From assembly GCA_041738135.1 (NCBI GenBank), contig JBGSQK010000053.1:34894-98893 (forward strand): a stretch of DNA of 64,000 bases, given 5' to 3'. Below are positions 23,112-32,085 of this stretch, one piece after another. Numbering within the stretch: position 1 is the stretch's first letter; every line of letters starts with the position of its first letter. This stretch comes from JAGOMX01 sp041738135 (GTDB lineage Bacteria; Pseudomonadota; Alphaproteobacteria; JAGOMX01). The translations under genes and the position numbers were made by a program. Below the pieces are notes generated by a model. It was not told the origin of the DNA. It made no database searches and was given only the letters and a program-made list of their open reading frames with translations.

Positions 23112-24329
23112 TTATGCCTTGACCAAGGGCTTTCTTCTTAAAAGGGGAAGCAACATCAACGCTATGAAAGCAACCATAGAGCTTGCATAAAACACCCATT
23201 CGACACCGAAATGATGGGAGAGCCAGCCGCTGACCATGTTTGAAGTAAAGATGGTAATGCCTACCAGAATGTAATAGATACCAAACGCAGATCCACGAAT
23301 GTGTATGGGAGCTGAATCGGCTATTTTCGCCAGGATTAAGCTCTGGTTGATGCCCATTTGAACGCCCCAGATGGCAACGCCTATGAGTACTAAAGGTAGG
23401 GAGTCTGACATGGATAAAAACAGGTTGGATACGATGACGAGCACGAAACCAAAGGCCAGAAATGAGAGCCTGCCCAGTTTATCGGAGAGCCAGCCGAAAG
23501 GGAAGGCGGATAAAAATGCAGCTAAATTCTGGATTACCATGACGAGCGTGATGTCGTATTCGGCTAGCCCTGCATCTTTTGTCTGCAGGATCATGAACGC
23601 GCCGCTGTAATTGGACATCATGAAAAAGCTAGCAACGGCAATCACGAGCCAATATTGCTTAGGCAGGGTCAAAACTTCCGCCAGACGAAACGGTTTTAAT
23701 TTCAATTTTTCTTTGGGCTTTAGTTCCACTCGATCTTTAACGAAAAAGTAGAGAATAATAATTGCAAGGGTTGACGGTATAATAGCCAGCCAAAAAGCCA
23801 GTTGGTAGTCTATGCCAATTTGTCTGAATAGATACATAAGCAATAAGGAACTAGCAAATGAACCGATGAGCCCTAAGGTCTTTTGCAAGCCATAACTGGC
23901 ACCCTTCATATGAGGTGGCGCTGCATCACCGATCAGGGCATCCCTAGGACTGGCCTGCAGGCCATTGGCGATGCGATCCAAAGCCCTGGCGCCCACAAGC
24001 CAAGACACATCTGGTGCCAGTGGAAAGATAAAGCGAGAACCCGCTGCCAAACCATAGGCTGCCAAAAGAATAGGTTTACGCCTGTGAAGATAGTCGCTGA
24101 GCACACCTGAAAATATCCGGGTAAACCAGGATATGGCTTCCACAATGGCTTCGATAAACCCTAAGCCAATGAGAGAAACGCCCAAAACATTGGTGGCGTA
24201 GAGGGGAAATAAGCTGAAGATAATAACCGACGAGCCGTTAACTAACAGCGACACAAAGCCGATCGCCCAGATTGACATGGGGATTTGGAAAAAAATAGAA
24301 ACCCTTTTGGCCGGTTTATGAACTGCCAT
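23112..24329 (-). CDS. MFS transporter
   Basis: 405 residues, 12 hydrophobic helices in two halves. The MFS loop motif between helices 2 and 3 reads GVLSDYLHRRKPIL, and the equivalent loop in the second half reads GWLSDKLGRLSFL. There is no signal peptide. It follows the tRNA on the same strand and precedes nothing obviously related. The substrate is unknown; drug or metabolite efflux is the commonest role for this shape. Confidence 0.85.
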   Translation of the reverse strand: MAVHKPAKRVSIFFQIPMSIWAIGFVSLLVNGSSVIIFSLFPLYATNVLGVSLIGLGFIEAIVEAISWFTRIFSGVLSDYLHRRKPILLAAYGLAAGSRFIFPLAPDVSWLVGARALDRIANGLQASPRDALIGDAAPPHMKGASYGLQKTLGLIGSFASSLLLMYLFRQIGIDYQLAFWLAIIPSTLAIIILYFFVKDRVELKPKEKLKLKPFRLAEVLTLPKQYWLVIAVASFFMMSNYSGAFMILQTKDAGLAEYDITLVMVIQNLAAFLSAFPFGWLSDKLGRLSFLAFGFVLVIVSNLFLSMSDSLPLVLIGVAIWGVQMGINQSLILAKIADSAPIHIRGSAFGIYYILVGITIFTSNMVSGWLSHHFGVEWVFYASSMVAFIALMLLPLLRRKPLVKA

Positions 24330-24352
24330 TTCGACTCTTATTAACCTTTAAC

Positions 24353-25015
24353 TTACGAGGTTGCATCCGGATGCGATTCTGGCTGAGCATTTTTAAACGC
24401 GGGCAATTTCATACAGGCCTCGTAAACATCCATTACGCCTGTAAATTCTGACATGTTCATATCAAAACGTAAAGCATTATAGACTTGTGGAATCAAACAA
24501 ATATCCGCAAGTGTAATCGAATCGCCGCAGGAAACATGCTTCAGTCTGCTGGTATTTTGCAAACGTGCTTCGTATGTCTCAAGACCTTCTCTTATCCAAT
24601 GATGGTACCACTGAAGCTTCCTATCCTCTACTATATGGAGCTCGTTTGTCAAATAATTTAATACTCGCAAATTGTTGATGGGGTGTATGTCCATAGCTAT
24701 AATATACGCAAACTCCATTACGTGGGCGCGTTCCGCCGGGTCTAGAGGCAGTAAGGGCGGTTCAGGATATTTTTTATCCAAATAGTCAATAATGGCTAAA
24801 GACTGGGTAAATGTGTGTCCATCGATCACGAGGGCAGGAACTAATCCCTGTGGATTGAATCGTTTATAGTTTTCCGACCGTTGTGAGCCTTGACGCAAAT
24901 CAATGCTTTCGTGATCATAAGCAATGCCTTTCAGATTTAACGCAATCCTGACACGAAAGGCGGCAGAGGAGCGAAAATAATCAAAGAGCCTGGGCTTTGT
25001 TATTGCTGGTTGCAT
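24353..25015 (-). CDS. maiA: Maleylacetoacetate isomerase (zeta-class glutathione S-transferase)
   Basis: 220 residues. The N-terminal thioredoxin-like domain has the zeta-GST active-site stretch RSSAAFRVRIALNLK and the cis-Pro segment GLVPALV. A helical C-terminal domain follows. It isomerises maleylacetoacetate to fumarylacetoacetate with glutathione in tyrosine degradation. I chose ATG 25015, since the longer frame to 25027 begins with TTG; it overlaps the end of the fumarylacetoacetase gene by 35 bases. Downstream position and overlap make the two an operon, and the glutathione needed could come from the GshA encoded at 36983. Confidence 0.9.
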   Translation of the reverse strand: MQPAITKPRLFDYFRSSAAFRVRIALNLKGIAYDHESIDLRQGSQRSENYKRFNPQGLVPALVIDGHTFTQSLAIIDYLDKKYPEPPLLPLDPAERAHVMEFAYIIAMDIHPINNLRVLNYLTNELHIVEDRKLQWYHHWIREGLETYEARLQNTSRLKHVSCGDSITLADICLIPQVYNALRFDMNMSEFTGVMDVYEACMKLPAFKNAQPESHPDATS

Positions 25016-26003
25016 GCTTGGTTTCAAAACGAATCACCTGTTGGTTGATAGAGCCAAATATATTTGTACCTTGCGCGTCACACATCTCTATTCGGATGGT
25101 ATCGCCTGCCTTCATGAAGGGAGTTTTGGGACCGCCTGATTCAATGGTTTCCAGCATCCTCTTTTCAGCAATGCAAGACGACCCATTGGTAAGGCATGAG
25201 TTAGAAATAGTTCCTGATCCGATAATAGTTCCTGCTATCAGATCTCTTGTTTTAGCTGCATGTGCGATCAGTTCAGGAAACCCAAAGGTCATATCCACAC
25301 CCGCATTAGTCCATCCGAAAGCTTTCCCGTTAAGGGTGGAGCGCACAGGCAAATGCACCCTGGCACCGTCCCAGTGATCCGCTAACTCATCGGGCGTAAC
25401 GGCAACTGGTGAAAATGCTGTTGCCGGTTTGCTCTGCACAAAACCAAACCCCTTTTGTAGTTCGCCTGGTATGAGATTCCGCAAAGAAACATCGTTAACG
25501 AGCATGAGCAGTTTAATGTGCCCGATGGCCTCATCCGGGCTTGTGCCTAAGGGCACATCATCGGTAATAACCGCAATCTCGGCCTCAAAATCCAAGCCCC
25601 ACTGCTCATCTGGCAATAGGATAGGCTGATGCGCACCAATCATCTGATCGGACCCGCCCTGATACATCAAAGGATCTGTCCAAAAGGATTCAGGCAGCTC
25701 AGCGCCCCGGGCTTTACGGACCAACTCCACATGCGTCACATAAGCACTCCCGTCTAGCCATTGGTAGGCACGGGGCAGGGGGGCAAGTGCCCTTTCTTGA
25801 TGGAATGCCATTGCAGTTTGAATTTTCCCTGAATTCAGCTCGTCATAGACCTTTTTCAGTAGCGGCTCGCAGTGACGCCAATTATCAAGAGCCAACTGTA
25901 GAGTGCCAGCAATTTCAGGGACGGCCACAGCCTGGGTAAGTTGTTTGTTTGCTACCACCAATTGCCCATCACGTGTATTGTTATTGATTGTCGCCAGTTT
26001 CAA
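24981..26003 (-). CDS. fahA: Fumarylacetoacetate hydrolase (FAH) family protein, probably fumarylacetoacetase
   Basis: 340 residues. The FAH catalytic core contains the metal-binding carboxylates in WGLDFEAEIAVI and later NDVSLRNL, and a conserved SGTISN loop. Fumarylacetoacetase cleaves fumarylacetoacetate to fumarate and acetoacetate, the last step of tyrosine degradation. The start is TTG at 26003 with a strong AAGGAG site 5-8 bases ahead. The immediately downstream maleylacetoacetate isomerase supports the specific assignment. No homogentisate dioxygenase is in the window. Confidence 0.88.
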   Translation of the reverse strand: MKLATINNNTRDGQLVVANKQLTQAVAVPEIAGTLQLALDNWRHCEPLLKKVYDELNSGKIQTAMAFHQERALAPLPRAYQWLDGSAYVTHVELVRKARGAELPESFWTDPLMYQGGSDQMIGAHQPILLPDEQWGLDFEAEIAVITDDVPLGTSPDEAIGHIKLLMLVNDVSLRNLIPGELQKGFGFVQSKPATAFSPVAVTPDELADHWDGARVHLPVRSTLNGKAFGWTNAGVDMTFGFPELIAHAAKTRDLIAGTIIGSGTISNSCLTNGSSCIAEKRMLETIESGGPKTPFMKAGDTIRIEMCDAQGTNIFGSINQQVIRFETKHATSNNKAQAL

Positions 26004-26140
26004 TTGGTTCTCCTTAGCACAAATTCTTGTTCACGTTAGCAAGAATATGTGGCTAGGGCAACCGCATTAAATGGGACGAGGACGGATATTTATGAAAACG
26101 ATGAAGTATGCCAGCCATATTTTATAGTAGCAGTTTCTGC

Positions 26141-27424
26141 TTATGCGTCTGGACCGTCATATATACCCTGAGCATATGTTTCCATAACAGCTATTCCTTC
26201 CAATAATATCTTCAAATAGCTTCTGTATTTCTCAATGGTGTCTTTCCCCTCTAATTTCAAACCTACAGATTCTGCGCCTTCCACAAGTCCTTCATATTGC
26301 TCGATGCTGTTAAACGTATTTTCTACGGGGATTATTTCTTTAGCGTTAAGTTTATTAATAGCCTGATTCTTAACGACCCCTATTCTGTAGCTAAATGAAT
26401 CCTTTTCAAGAGGCTGCTGTTCCTCATGGAATACATGAAATAAAGCGATATCAAACTTATTTAGTTCAGCTTCCGTCAGTTTGGCCTCATATAGTTTTTG
26501 AAGCATCCTTGCCGAAAGCTTAGCGCTTGGCAGGGCAGCCGCTTCACCACGGTATTTCCCTATGTGAATTCTATCGTGCTCCCAGCCATCGCAAGGTGGA
26601 TGGCCTCTCGTATAATCAAAATCCGCAAGCTTATCCGTAGGCACTGCTAAAAAATCCAGATATGTAGCCTCCTCATCCCCTTCCTTTGGGAAAAAGGCCC
26701 AAGCATTTCTCATGGCTGAAAGTGGGAAGCCGCCGGTAGGAGAAATGACAGGCATTGCAAAGCCTTTATATCTATTCCAGGATTCTGAATATCCACCCTC
26801 CTCGTGCTTATTGAATGATATATCAATATTAGATGATTCCAAGTAAGCGGTCAGTTCCTGGGCGTCCGCTCTCATCATCATTTTGCCATATTTGTCGGTT
26901 ACTGCGTATTGCTGTGATTCGGGGGCGCTAGACAAGAGATAGGCCCATATCCTGCCAATCCAATTTAAATCACTGAAACTCATTTCTTTATTCCAGCCGG
27001 CTTTCACAACCACATCGTGGATATGATTCATGGATTTTAGTATGGCGTCTTTGTTTGAACGGTCGCTAACGCTTTTTTCGATGAAATTTTTATCAATTTC
27101 ATAGAGATTCCATAAAATATCTGCAGATATTTTAGTTTTAATATTCATGCCTGGGTTTGCTTTAAGAGCTTCTTTTAATATATCAAGTCGAGTTTCCGCT
27201 TCCACATGACCGTCTTGCTCGGTAGCAATAATGTACGCAGAATTAGCAGAGTCTTTGTCTTCGTCTGTTACATTTTCTGATTTCGTTCTGCTTACTTTTG
27301 ATTTTGGTCTATTTTCGACAACCTCTGTAGCTAAAACGCCCTTGGCGGTAGCTGTTAGAGCTAGCGGAACTAAGAGAGTTCTACCCAAGATTTTCTTTAG
27401 CTTCTTTATTCTTTTCCTAACCAT
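26141..27424 (-). CDS. Secreted protein of unknown function
   Basis: 427 residues. A basic N-terminus (MVRKRIKKLKK) and hydrophobic core end in a probable signal peptidase site near residue 32. The mature part is hydrophilic and mixed alpha/beta, with no domain I recognise. A Cys/His cluster PPCDGWEHDRIHIGKYRG in the middle and HVFHEEQQ later might bind metal or form an active site, but no known motif matches. It is monocistronic, flanked by AT-rich non-coding DNA on its upstream side. A host-interaction or envelope role is possible; no function can be given. Confidence 0.6.
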   Translation of the reverse strand: MVRKRIKKLKKILGRTLLVPLALTATAKGVLATEVVENRPKSKVSRTKSENVTDEDKDSANSAYIIATEQDGHVEAETRLDILKEALKANPGMNIKTKISADILWNLYEIDKNFIEKSVSDRSNKDAILKSMNHIHDVVVKAGWNKEMSFSDLNWIGRIWAYLLSSAPESQQYAVTDKYGKMMMRADAQELTAYLESSNIDISFNKHEEGGYSESWNRYKGFAMPVISPTGGFPLSAMRNAWAFFPKEGDEEATYLDFLAVPTDKLADFDYTRGHPPCDGWEHDRIHIGKYRGEAAALPSAKLSARMLQKLYEAKLTEAELNKFDIALFHVFHEEQQPLEKDSFSYRIGVVKNQAINKLNAKEIIPVENTFNSIEQYEGLVEGAESVGLKLEGKDTIEKYRSYLKILLEGIAVMETYAQGIYDGPDA

Positions 27425-27699
27425 TATTAGACACCTATTAAGTTTAGAACCAATAACATATTATCTCATAAAGTAAAAAATAAGTCAAAAATTTAAATTA
27501 TTTGCATATAAATTAAAAGATTTTTCTATTATTGTCAATATATCCTAATGCAAAGCGAGTTAATCCAGTGGTCTAATCTTTACCTAGTGGGGAAATTATT
27601 GGAAGAAACTTTAGTGAGGCTACCCAGAATCTCTATCTAGGTCTTGGGTCAATAATTTGCTATCATTGCTTCGGATTGAATAATAATGAGAACTTTAGC

Positions 27700-28617
27700 A
27701 TGACCACATCCCATATCTATCAAGCCCATCTTGTTCGCTATGCCACTTATGCCTCGGTCACAGTGGCTAGCATATTGATAGGGGTTAAATTGAGTGCCTG
27801 GCTTATCACTGATTCGGTTAGTTTGCAGGCTACCTTAATTGACTCCCTGTTAGATGCGGCAGCCAGCTTGATAAATCTGTTTGCTGTTAGGCGTGCGCAA
27901 AGACCAGCCACGCAAAGTTTCCGTTTTGGTCATGGTAAGGCCGAAGCGATCGCTGCGCTGGGTCAATCCATGTTCATCGCGGCTTCAGCCGTTTGGTTGC
28001 TGTATGAGGCCAGTCAGCGTATTTTAACGCCTCAGGTGGTGACGGAAACTCATATCGGCGTTACCGTGATGATTGCAGCCATGTTGCTGACGCTAGGTCT
28101 GATCATTTTTCAACATCAAGTGGTCAAGAAAACCAATTCATCGGCCATCCGAGCCGATTCCATCCACTATCGCAGTGACTTTTTGATCAACGGCGGCGTT
28201 ATAGTATCCCTGTTAGGTGCGTCATGGACAGGTTTTACCTGGATTGATCCTTTAACGGGTGGTGTGATTGCCTTATACATTGTCTACACAGCCTGGACCA
28301 TTGCCATAGAGGCTTTTTCCATACTGATGGATCGGGAACTGTCAGAAAGCGTTCGGAATAAAATTATTAAGATCGCAAAATCTCATCCAGAAGCAAGAGG
28401 CGTTCATGAACTTCGCACCCGATCATCGGGATTGCAGAACTTCATTCAATTCCACTTAGAATTAGACGATGACATGACGCTGAACAGGTCCCATGAGATT
28501 TCAGACGAGATTGAAGAAATGATCCTGGCAGAATTCCCCCAATCAGAGGTGATTATTCACCAAGATCCCAAAGGATTTTATGAAGCCCACAGGCGGGGTA
28601 AGTATGAACAAGATTGA
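27700..28617 (+). CDS. Cation diffusion facilitator (CDF) metal exporter
   Basis: 305 residues from ATG 27700 (a TTG at 27676 would add 8). Helix 2 carries DSLLDAAASL, with the metal-site Asp pair of the CDF family, and helix 5 has SIHYRSDFLINGG; the HxxxD pattern suggests zinc or iron transport as in FieF. A C-terminal cytoplasmic domain (EARGVHELRTRSSG...FIQFHLELDDD) is the metal-sensing ferredoxin-like fold. It exports divalent cations from the cytoplasm. The stop overlaps the start of ccmA by 14 bases. Confidence 0.92.
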   Translation: MTTSHIYQAHLVRYATYASVTVASILIGVKLSAWLITDSVSLQATLIDSLLDAAASLINLFAVRRAQRPATQSFRFGHGKAEAIAALGQSMFIAASAVWLLYEASQRILTPQVVTETHIGVTVMIAAMLLTLGLIIFQHQVVKKTNSSAIRADSIHYRSDFLINGGVIVSLLGASWTGFTWIDPLTGGVIALYIVYTAWTIAIEAFSILMDRELSESVRNKIIKIAKSHPEARGVHELRTRSSGLQNFIQFHLELDDDMTLNRSHEISDEIEEMILAEFPQSEVIIHQDPKGFYEAHRRGKYEQD

Positions 28618-29233
28618 ACTGGTTAATCTAACTTGTGTTAGGGGTGGCATAGAGCTGTTTACTAACCTTTCTGCATGTGTAGAAGCTGGGCAAGTGATGC
28701 GGCTAACAGGCCCCAATGGCTGTGGAAAGTCTTCTTTGCTAAAGATCATAACAGGTCGATTGGAAGCTTCTCAAGGAACCGTGCATCACAATGGCAAACC
28801 ACTTAACTGCCAAGACGTCATGTTTCTTGATCACAAACCTGTGGTGAAGTCAGTTTTGTCTGTGCAAGAAAATCTAGAATTTTGGGCACGACTCTATGAT
28901 ACAAAATCGAAGTTACCATTAGCATACAAAGCCTTTGGGCTCGAACCGCTTCTTTATACAAACGCTGGCATGCTATCAAGTGGCCAGAAGAAAAGAGTAC
29001 AATTAGCTTTGTTACTTTTAAAATCAGCTAAATTATGGCTGCTAGACGAGCCCTTGCTCTCCTTGGATAGTAAGTACGTGGACCGACTTGGAGAAATCAT
29101 TCAGTCCCATGTGGGAGCAGGGGGCATGGTCATCTATGCCAGCCACGAACCAGTACCCAATATATCTGAAACCATTTTAGATGTATCCGCATATGTAAAT
29201 AGGCAGCGTCATGATCTTGCTCACGCTGCTTAA
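28604..29233 (+). CDS. ccmA: Cytochrome c biogenesis ATP-binding protein CcmA
   Basis: 209 residues from ATG 28604, with GGGGTAAG ahead. A single ABC cassette: Walker A GPNGCGKSSLL, signature LSSGQKKRV, Walker B LWLLDEPLLSLD. The short length and the compact LDHKPVVKSVLSVQENLEFW segment are typical of CcmA, which powers release of heme from CcmE in system I cytochrome c maturation. It overlaps ccmB by 23 bases. ccmC and the rest of the system are elsewhere. Confidence 0.88.
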   Translation: MNKIELVNLTCVRGGIELFTNLSACVEAGQVMRLTGPNGCGKSSLLKIITGRLEASQGTVHHNGKPLNCQDVMFLDHKPVVKSVLSVQENLEFWARLYDTKSKLPLAYKAFGLEPLLYTNAGMLSSGQKKRVQLALLLLKSAKLWLLDEPLLSLDSKYVDRLGEIIQSHVGAGGMVIYASHEPVPNISETILDVSAYVNRQRHDLAHAA

Positions 29234-29855
29234 ACAAGATCTTAAGTTGGGTCTAAGGAACAAGCATGATTTAGTGATGCTCGTCGTCTCTACCCTTGTG
29301 TCAGCTCTTCTGTTTCCCATAGCCATAGGACCAGAGCCACAAATTCTATCCCGGGTAGCCGTTGGCATCATCTGGGTACTAGTCTTGTTTGCAACTCATC
29401 TAGCCGTGCCAACCGTCTGGCGGCAAGATATGGAAGATGGCACCACGGAACAATATCGCCTAGCCGGTTTCCCCCTAGAATGGGTCGTACTCTCAAAAGC
29501 TATCAGCGTCTGGCTGTTATCCTTTGGCAGTCTTTTTTTACTTCTCCCTTTTCTAGGGCTGTCTTTAGGTCTAGAAACACCCACCATCTTGGTCTTACTG
29601 GAATCCTTCGCAATCGCCAGTCTACCTTTGAGCTTCCTAACTGTCACCGGCGGCCTGATGACCCAAGGCCAATCCAAATCCGCCATCTTGTCCACAATCA
29701 CCCTGTTGCCCCTGTATCTACCCATCCTCATTTTCAGCTGCAGCGCGTGCGATACACAGTCAACGGTATTTCTAACCATGCTAGCAGGGATATGTTTGCT
29801 GATGTGCCCAGTACTTTTGTATATGAATGCTGCCATCCTGCGATGGGCTCTGTAA
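29211..29855 (+). CDS. ccmB: Heme exporter/cytochrome c maturation permease CcmB
   Basis: 214 residues with six hydrophobic helices. The N-terminus LLTLLKQDLKLGLRNKHDL and FPIAIGPEP match CcmB, and LAVPTVWRQDMEDGTTEQY is the conserved cytoplasmic loop. It forms the membrane part of the CcmAB complex. Overlap with ccmA shows coupled translation. No further ccm gene follows; the next gene is convergent. Confidence 0.9.
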   Translation: MILLTLLKQDLKLGLRNKHDLVMLVVSTLVSALLFPIAIGPEPQILSRVAVGIIWVLVLFATHLAVPTVWRQDMEDGTTEQYRLAGFPLEWVVLSKAISVWLLSFGSLFLLLPFLGLSLGLETPTILVLLESFAIASLPLSFLTVTGGLMTQGQSKSAILSTITLLPLYLPILIFSCSACDTQSTVFLTMLAGICLLMCPVLLYMNAAILRWAL

Positions 29856-29895
29856 TCTTAGAGCGGTCAATATTATGAGTTGAACTTAAGGTTTG

Positions 29896-31785
29896 CTAAT
29901 GCTTTGAAAAGATAATAGCGGAAGCATTGCAGTTTTGTTCCAATTGCTTCTTAAAGGTCCTGAATTCCTCTGATTTCAAGTCCTTTGATGATATGTGGCT
30001 TTTTAAGGCTTCAACGGTTTCAATTCGTCTGATGCCTTCCTCTGTTTGAATTAGCTCGCATTTGGCATTGACCCAGGGTGAGTGTATTTCAAAGCAAAGT
30101 GAATCCAGATTATCTGCCTTCATACCCTTATATATTTGATCTAGAGACATAGTTTGTGGGCTGCCGACAAAAAAAGCACCCTGGTTGTTTTCTGATAATT
30201 CCAAATATTTCGTGGCCCAGTCATGAGAGAATAATAAGCCAACACCGTTGTTGGTGCGCAGCAGACTTGTATATTCTTCAATTTCATATGCGATCGTCAG
30301 GTCTTTAACTTCACGAGAGCGCTCTTCCGGCAGATGAATTGTGCAGGTTCTAGGTTCCTGGTAATCACATAACAACTGCTTAAACTTATTTTTAACAACG
30401 GATGAGGGGTTTGAAAATATAGCGCCCGTATTATCTAGGGCCAGCTCACCTACATCATTGATAGTTCCCTGTCTTAACTGTTTAAATCTATTGCCTCCTT
30501 GTTCTAGAGTTATTGATTCAGCTCGTAGGGTTTTACTCTTCCTGTAGTCTATGCTTGGAATTTGTTCATAATTAGGCATCTGGGCATGCAATACGAGGGC
30601 AGGTCTATCTGCGATATCAGGAAAAATGCTACCCACCATGGTCACCGTATTAGTAGGATCTATCCAGTATGTTTTACCCGATTTACCGATGGCTTTGACA
30701 ATCGCATGATTAAACTGTCGCATGCTCGCAGGTTCATCGTATGCCCAATAAACTTCACCTGTTTCCACTAATGTAGGCCAAGCCTGGTGACCTAAAACTC
30801 TCAAAATGGCTGCCAAACATACAGAATACTCCTTGCAGTCCCCGTATCCGGTATTGGAAATTACATCCAATGGTCTGGGAATCAAGTGACCATCTGCTGT
30901 ATTCCATGAGCCCAGGTAATGAATTGCTTCTATAACGTGCGAAACGGCCGTATTCATTTGCTGCGTTTCATCTTCTATTTTTTCGCATAGAAGACGTATG
31001 GATTCGAGTTTTTCTGGCAGTGTGCTTTGCAAGACTTGCTCGTACCTGGCCCCAAAATAGCGTCCCATACGATCAAAGCTGGCCTCCGATGAGAATGAGA
31101 CATAGGTTTGTTCTGCTGGTTCCATATAGCTATCATCAGGCTCCCCCAAAAGAAATCTGGCATAAGGTTTTACAAGACGAATTGTCCAGCTAAAAGGTCC
31201 TGAATCATCTTTATCTATATGCAGGGAATTGGTTGGGTCGTTAAATTTAGTAAAAAGAGGGATCTCAGATTTAATTTGGATCATAGCATGACTCCATAGA
31301 AGTCCACCCGATTCAAATCCCTTATGGTAGCCAAAGTAATTGGGTATGCAAGGTGCAAAATAATCTATCTCATACTTTAATTGTAATATAGATCCGATAG
31401 TAGCATGCTCAAACGGTATCATGGCTTGATACATATCCTCAAAGCCATTGCCGTTTGCTTGAGATTTCATCTCGATTTTATCCAAGGCAAGAGGGAAACG
31501 TTCATTGTCCCTTATGGTCATGGCTTTCAAAATTCTTAAACGGGAACGCGACTTATCAAATGCAATGCGCTGTACAGAAACAGTTTTCCTGGCATTTTCG
31601 TCAAGGATTCTCGCGCGCTGATTTATGGTGACTACATATTTTCCATCAGCTTTCACATCAAAAGTGGTTTTATATTTAACGATTTCAGGGCTGACATCGC
31701 CTTCGTCTCCCCAATACGCTGCTGCGTTCTGTGCAGCAAAGAAACATGAAAGTACAGCCACAAACAGGGTCGATTTTGAACGCAT
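29896..31785 (-). CDS. Exported DUF3857 / transglutaminase-like protein
   Basis: 629 residues with a signal peptide (cleavage near AQNAAA). Residues ~30-230 match the DUF3857 layout. A transglutaminase/protease-like core follows with the Cys-His-Asp triad in GYGDCKEYS (about residue 313), QFNHAIV (about 359) and YWIDPTN (about 374). The C-terminal ~200 residues are less conserved. Periplasmic DUF3857 proteins are widespread but their substrates are unknown; the intact triad suggests an active enzyme on peptides or envelope proteins. Confidence 0.8.
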   Translation of the reverse strand: MRSKSTLFVAVLSCFFAAQNAAAYWGDEGDVSPEIVKYKTTFDVKADGKYVVTINQRARILDENARKTVSVQRIAFDKSRSRLRILKAMTIRDNERFPLALDKIEMKSQANGNGFEDMYQAMIPFEHATIGSILQLKYEIDYFAPCIPNYFGYHKGFESGGLLWSHAMIQIKSEIPLFTKFNDPTNSLHIDKDDSGPFSWTIRLVKPYARFLLGEPDDSYMEPAEQTYVSFSSEASFDRMGRYFGARYEQVLQSTLPEKLESIRLLCEKIEDETQQMNTAVSHVIEAIHYLGSWNTADGHLIPRPLDVISNTGYGDCKEYSVCLAAILRVLGHQAWPTLVETGEVYWAYDEPASMRQFNHAIVKAIGKSGKTYWIDPTNTVTMVGSIFPDIADRPALVLHAQMPNYEQIPSIDYRKSKTLRAESITLEQGGNRFKQLRQGTINDVGELALDNTGAIFSNPSSVVKNKFKQLLCDYQEPRTCTIHLPEERSREVKDLTIAYEIEEYTSLLRTNNGVGLLFSHDWATKYLELSENNQGAFFVGSPQTMSLDQIYKGMKADNLDSLCFEIHSPWVNAKCELIQTEEGIRRIETVEALKSHISSKDLKSEEFRTFKKQLEQNCNASAIIFSKH

Positions 31786-31868
31786 GATATGTATTCTCCA
31801 ATCTAAATTAATAACGTGATTAAAATAGCTGGAATTATAGTGTTAGTCTATGGGAATGATTAATGTAA

Positions 31869-32003
31869 ATGAATGACCCGTTAAACTTGACAGATTTCAA
31901 AGGGAAACGTATATCAACATTAGAATCAAAAAATTATTTACAAGCGTTTCTAGATTTTATGAGTAACGTGGTAAAAGAAGACGAAAAAAGATACGCTAAA
32001 TAA
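31869..32003 (+). CDS. Possible 44-residue protein in an otherwise empty gap
   Basis: In the 300-base gap between two secreted-protein genes, ATG 31869 to TAA 32003 encodes a charged 44-residue peptide (MNDPLNLTDFKGKRIS...KEDEKRYAK). The ribosome site is weak (GGGAATG). It is the only plausible coding content of the gap, and homology is unknown. Confidence 0.3.
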   Translation: MNDPLNLTDFKGKRISTLESKNYLQAFLDFMSNVVKEDEKRYAK

Positions 32004-32085
32004 GCGGGCTGCTGCGTCGACACTGAGCTGCTCCTCTTTTGGTCAGAGATTTGTGAGTAAAGGCAGGTAATGTCTCAATCCGATT

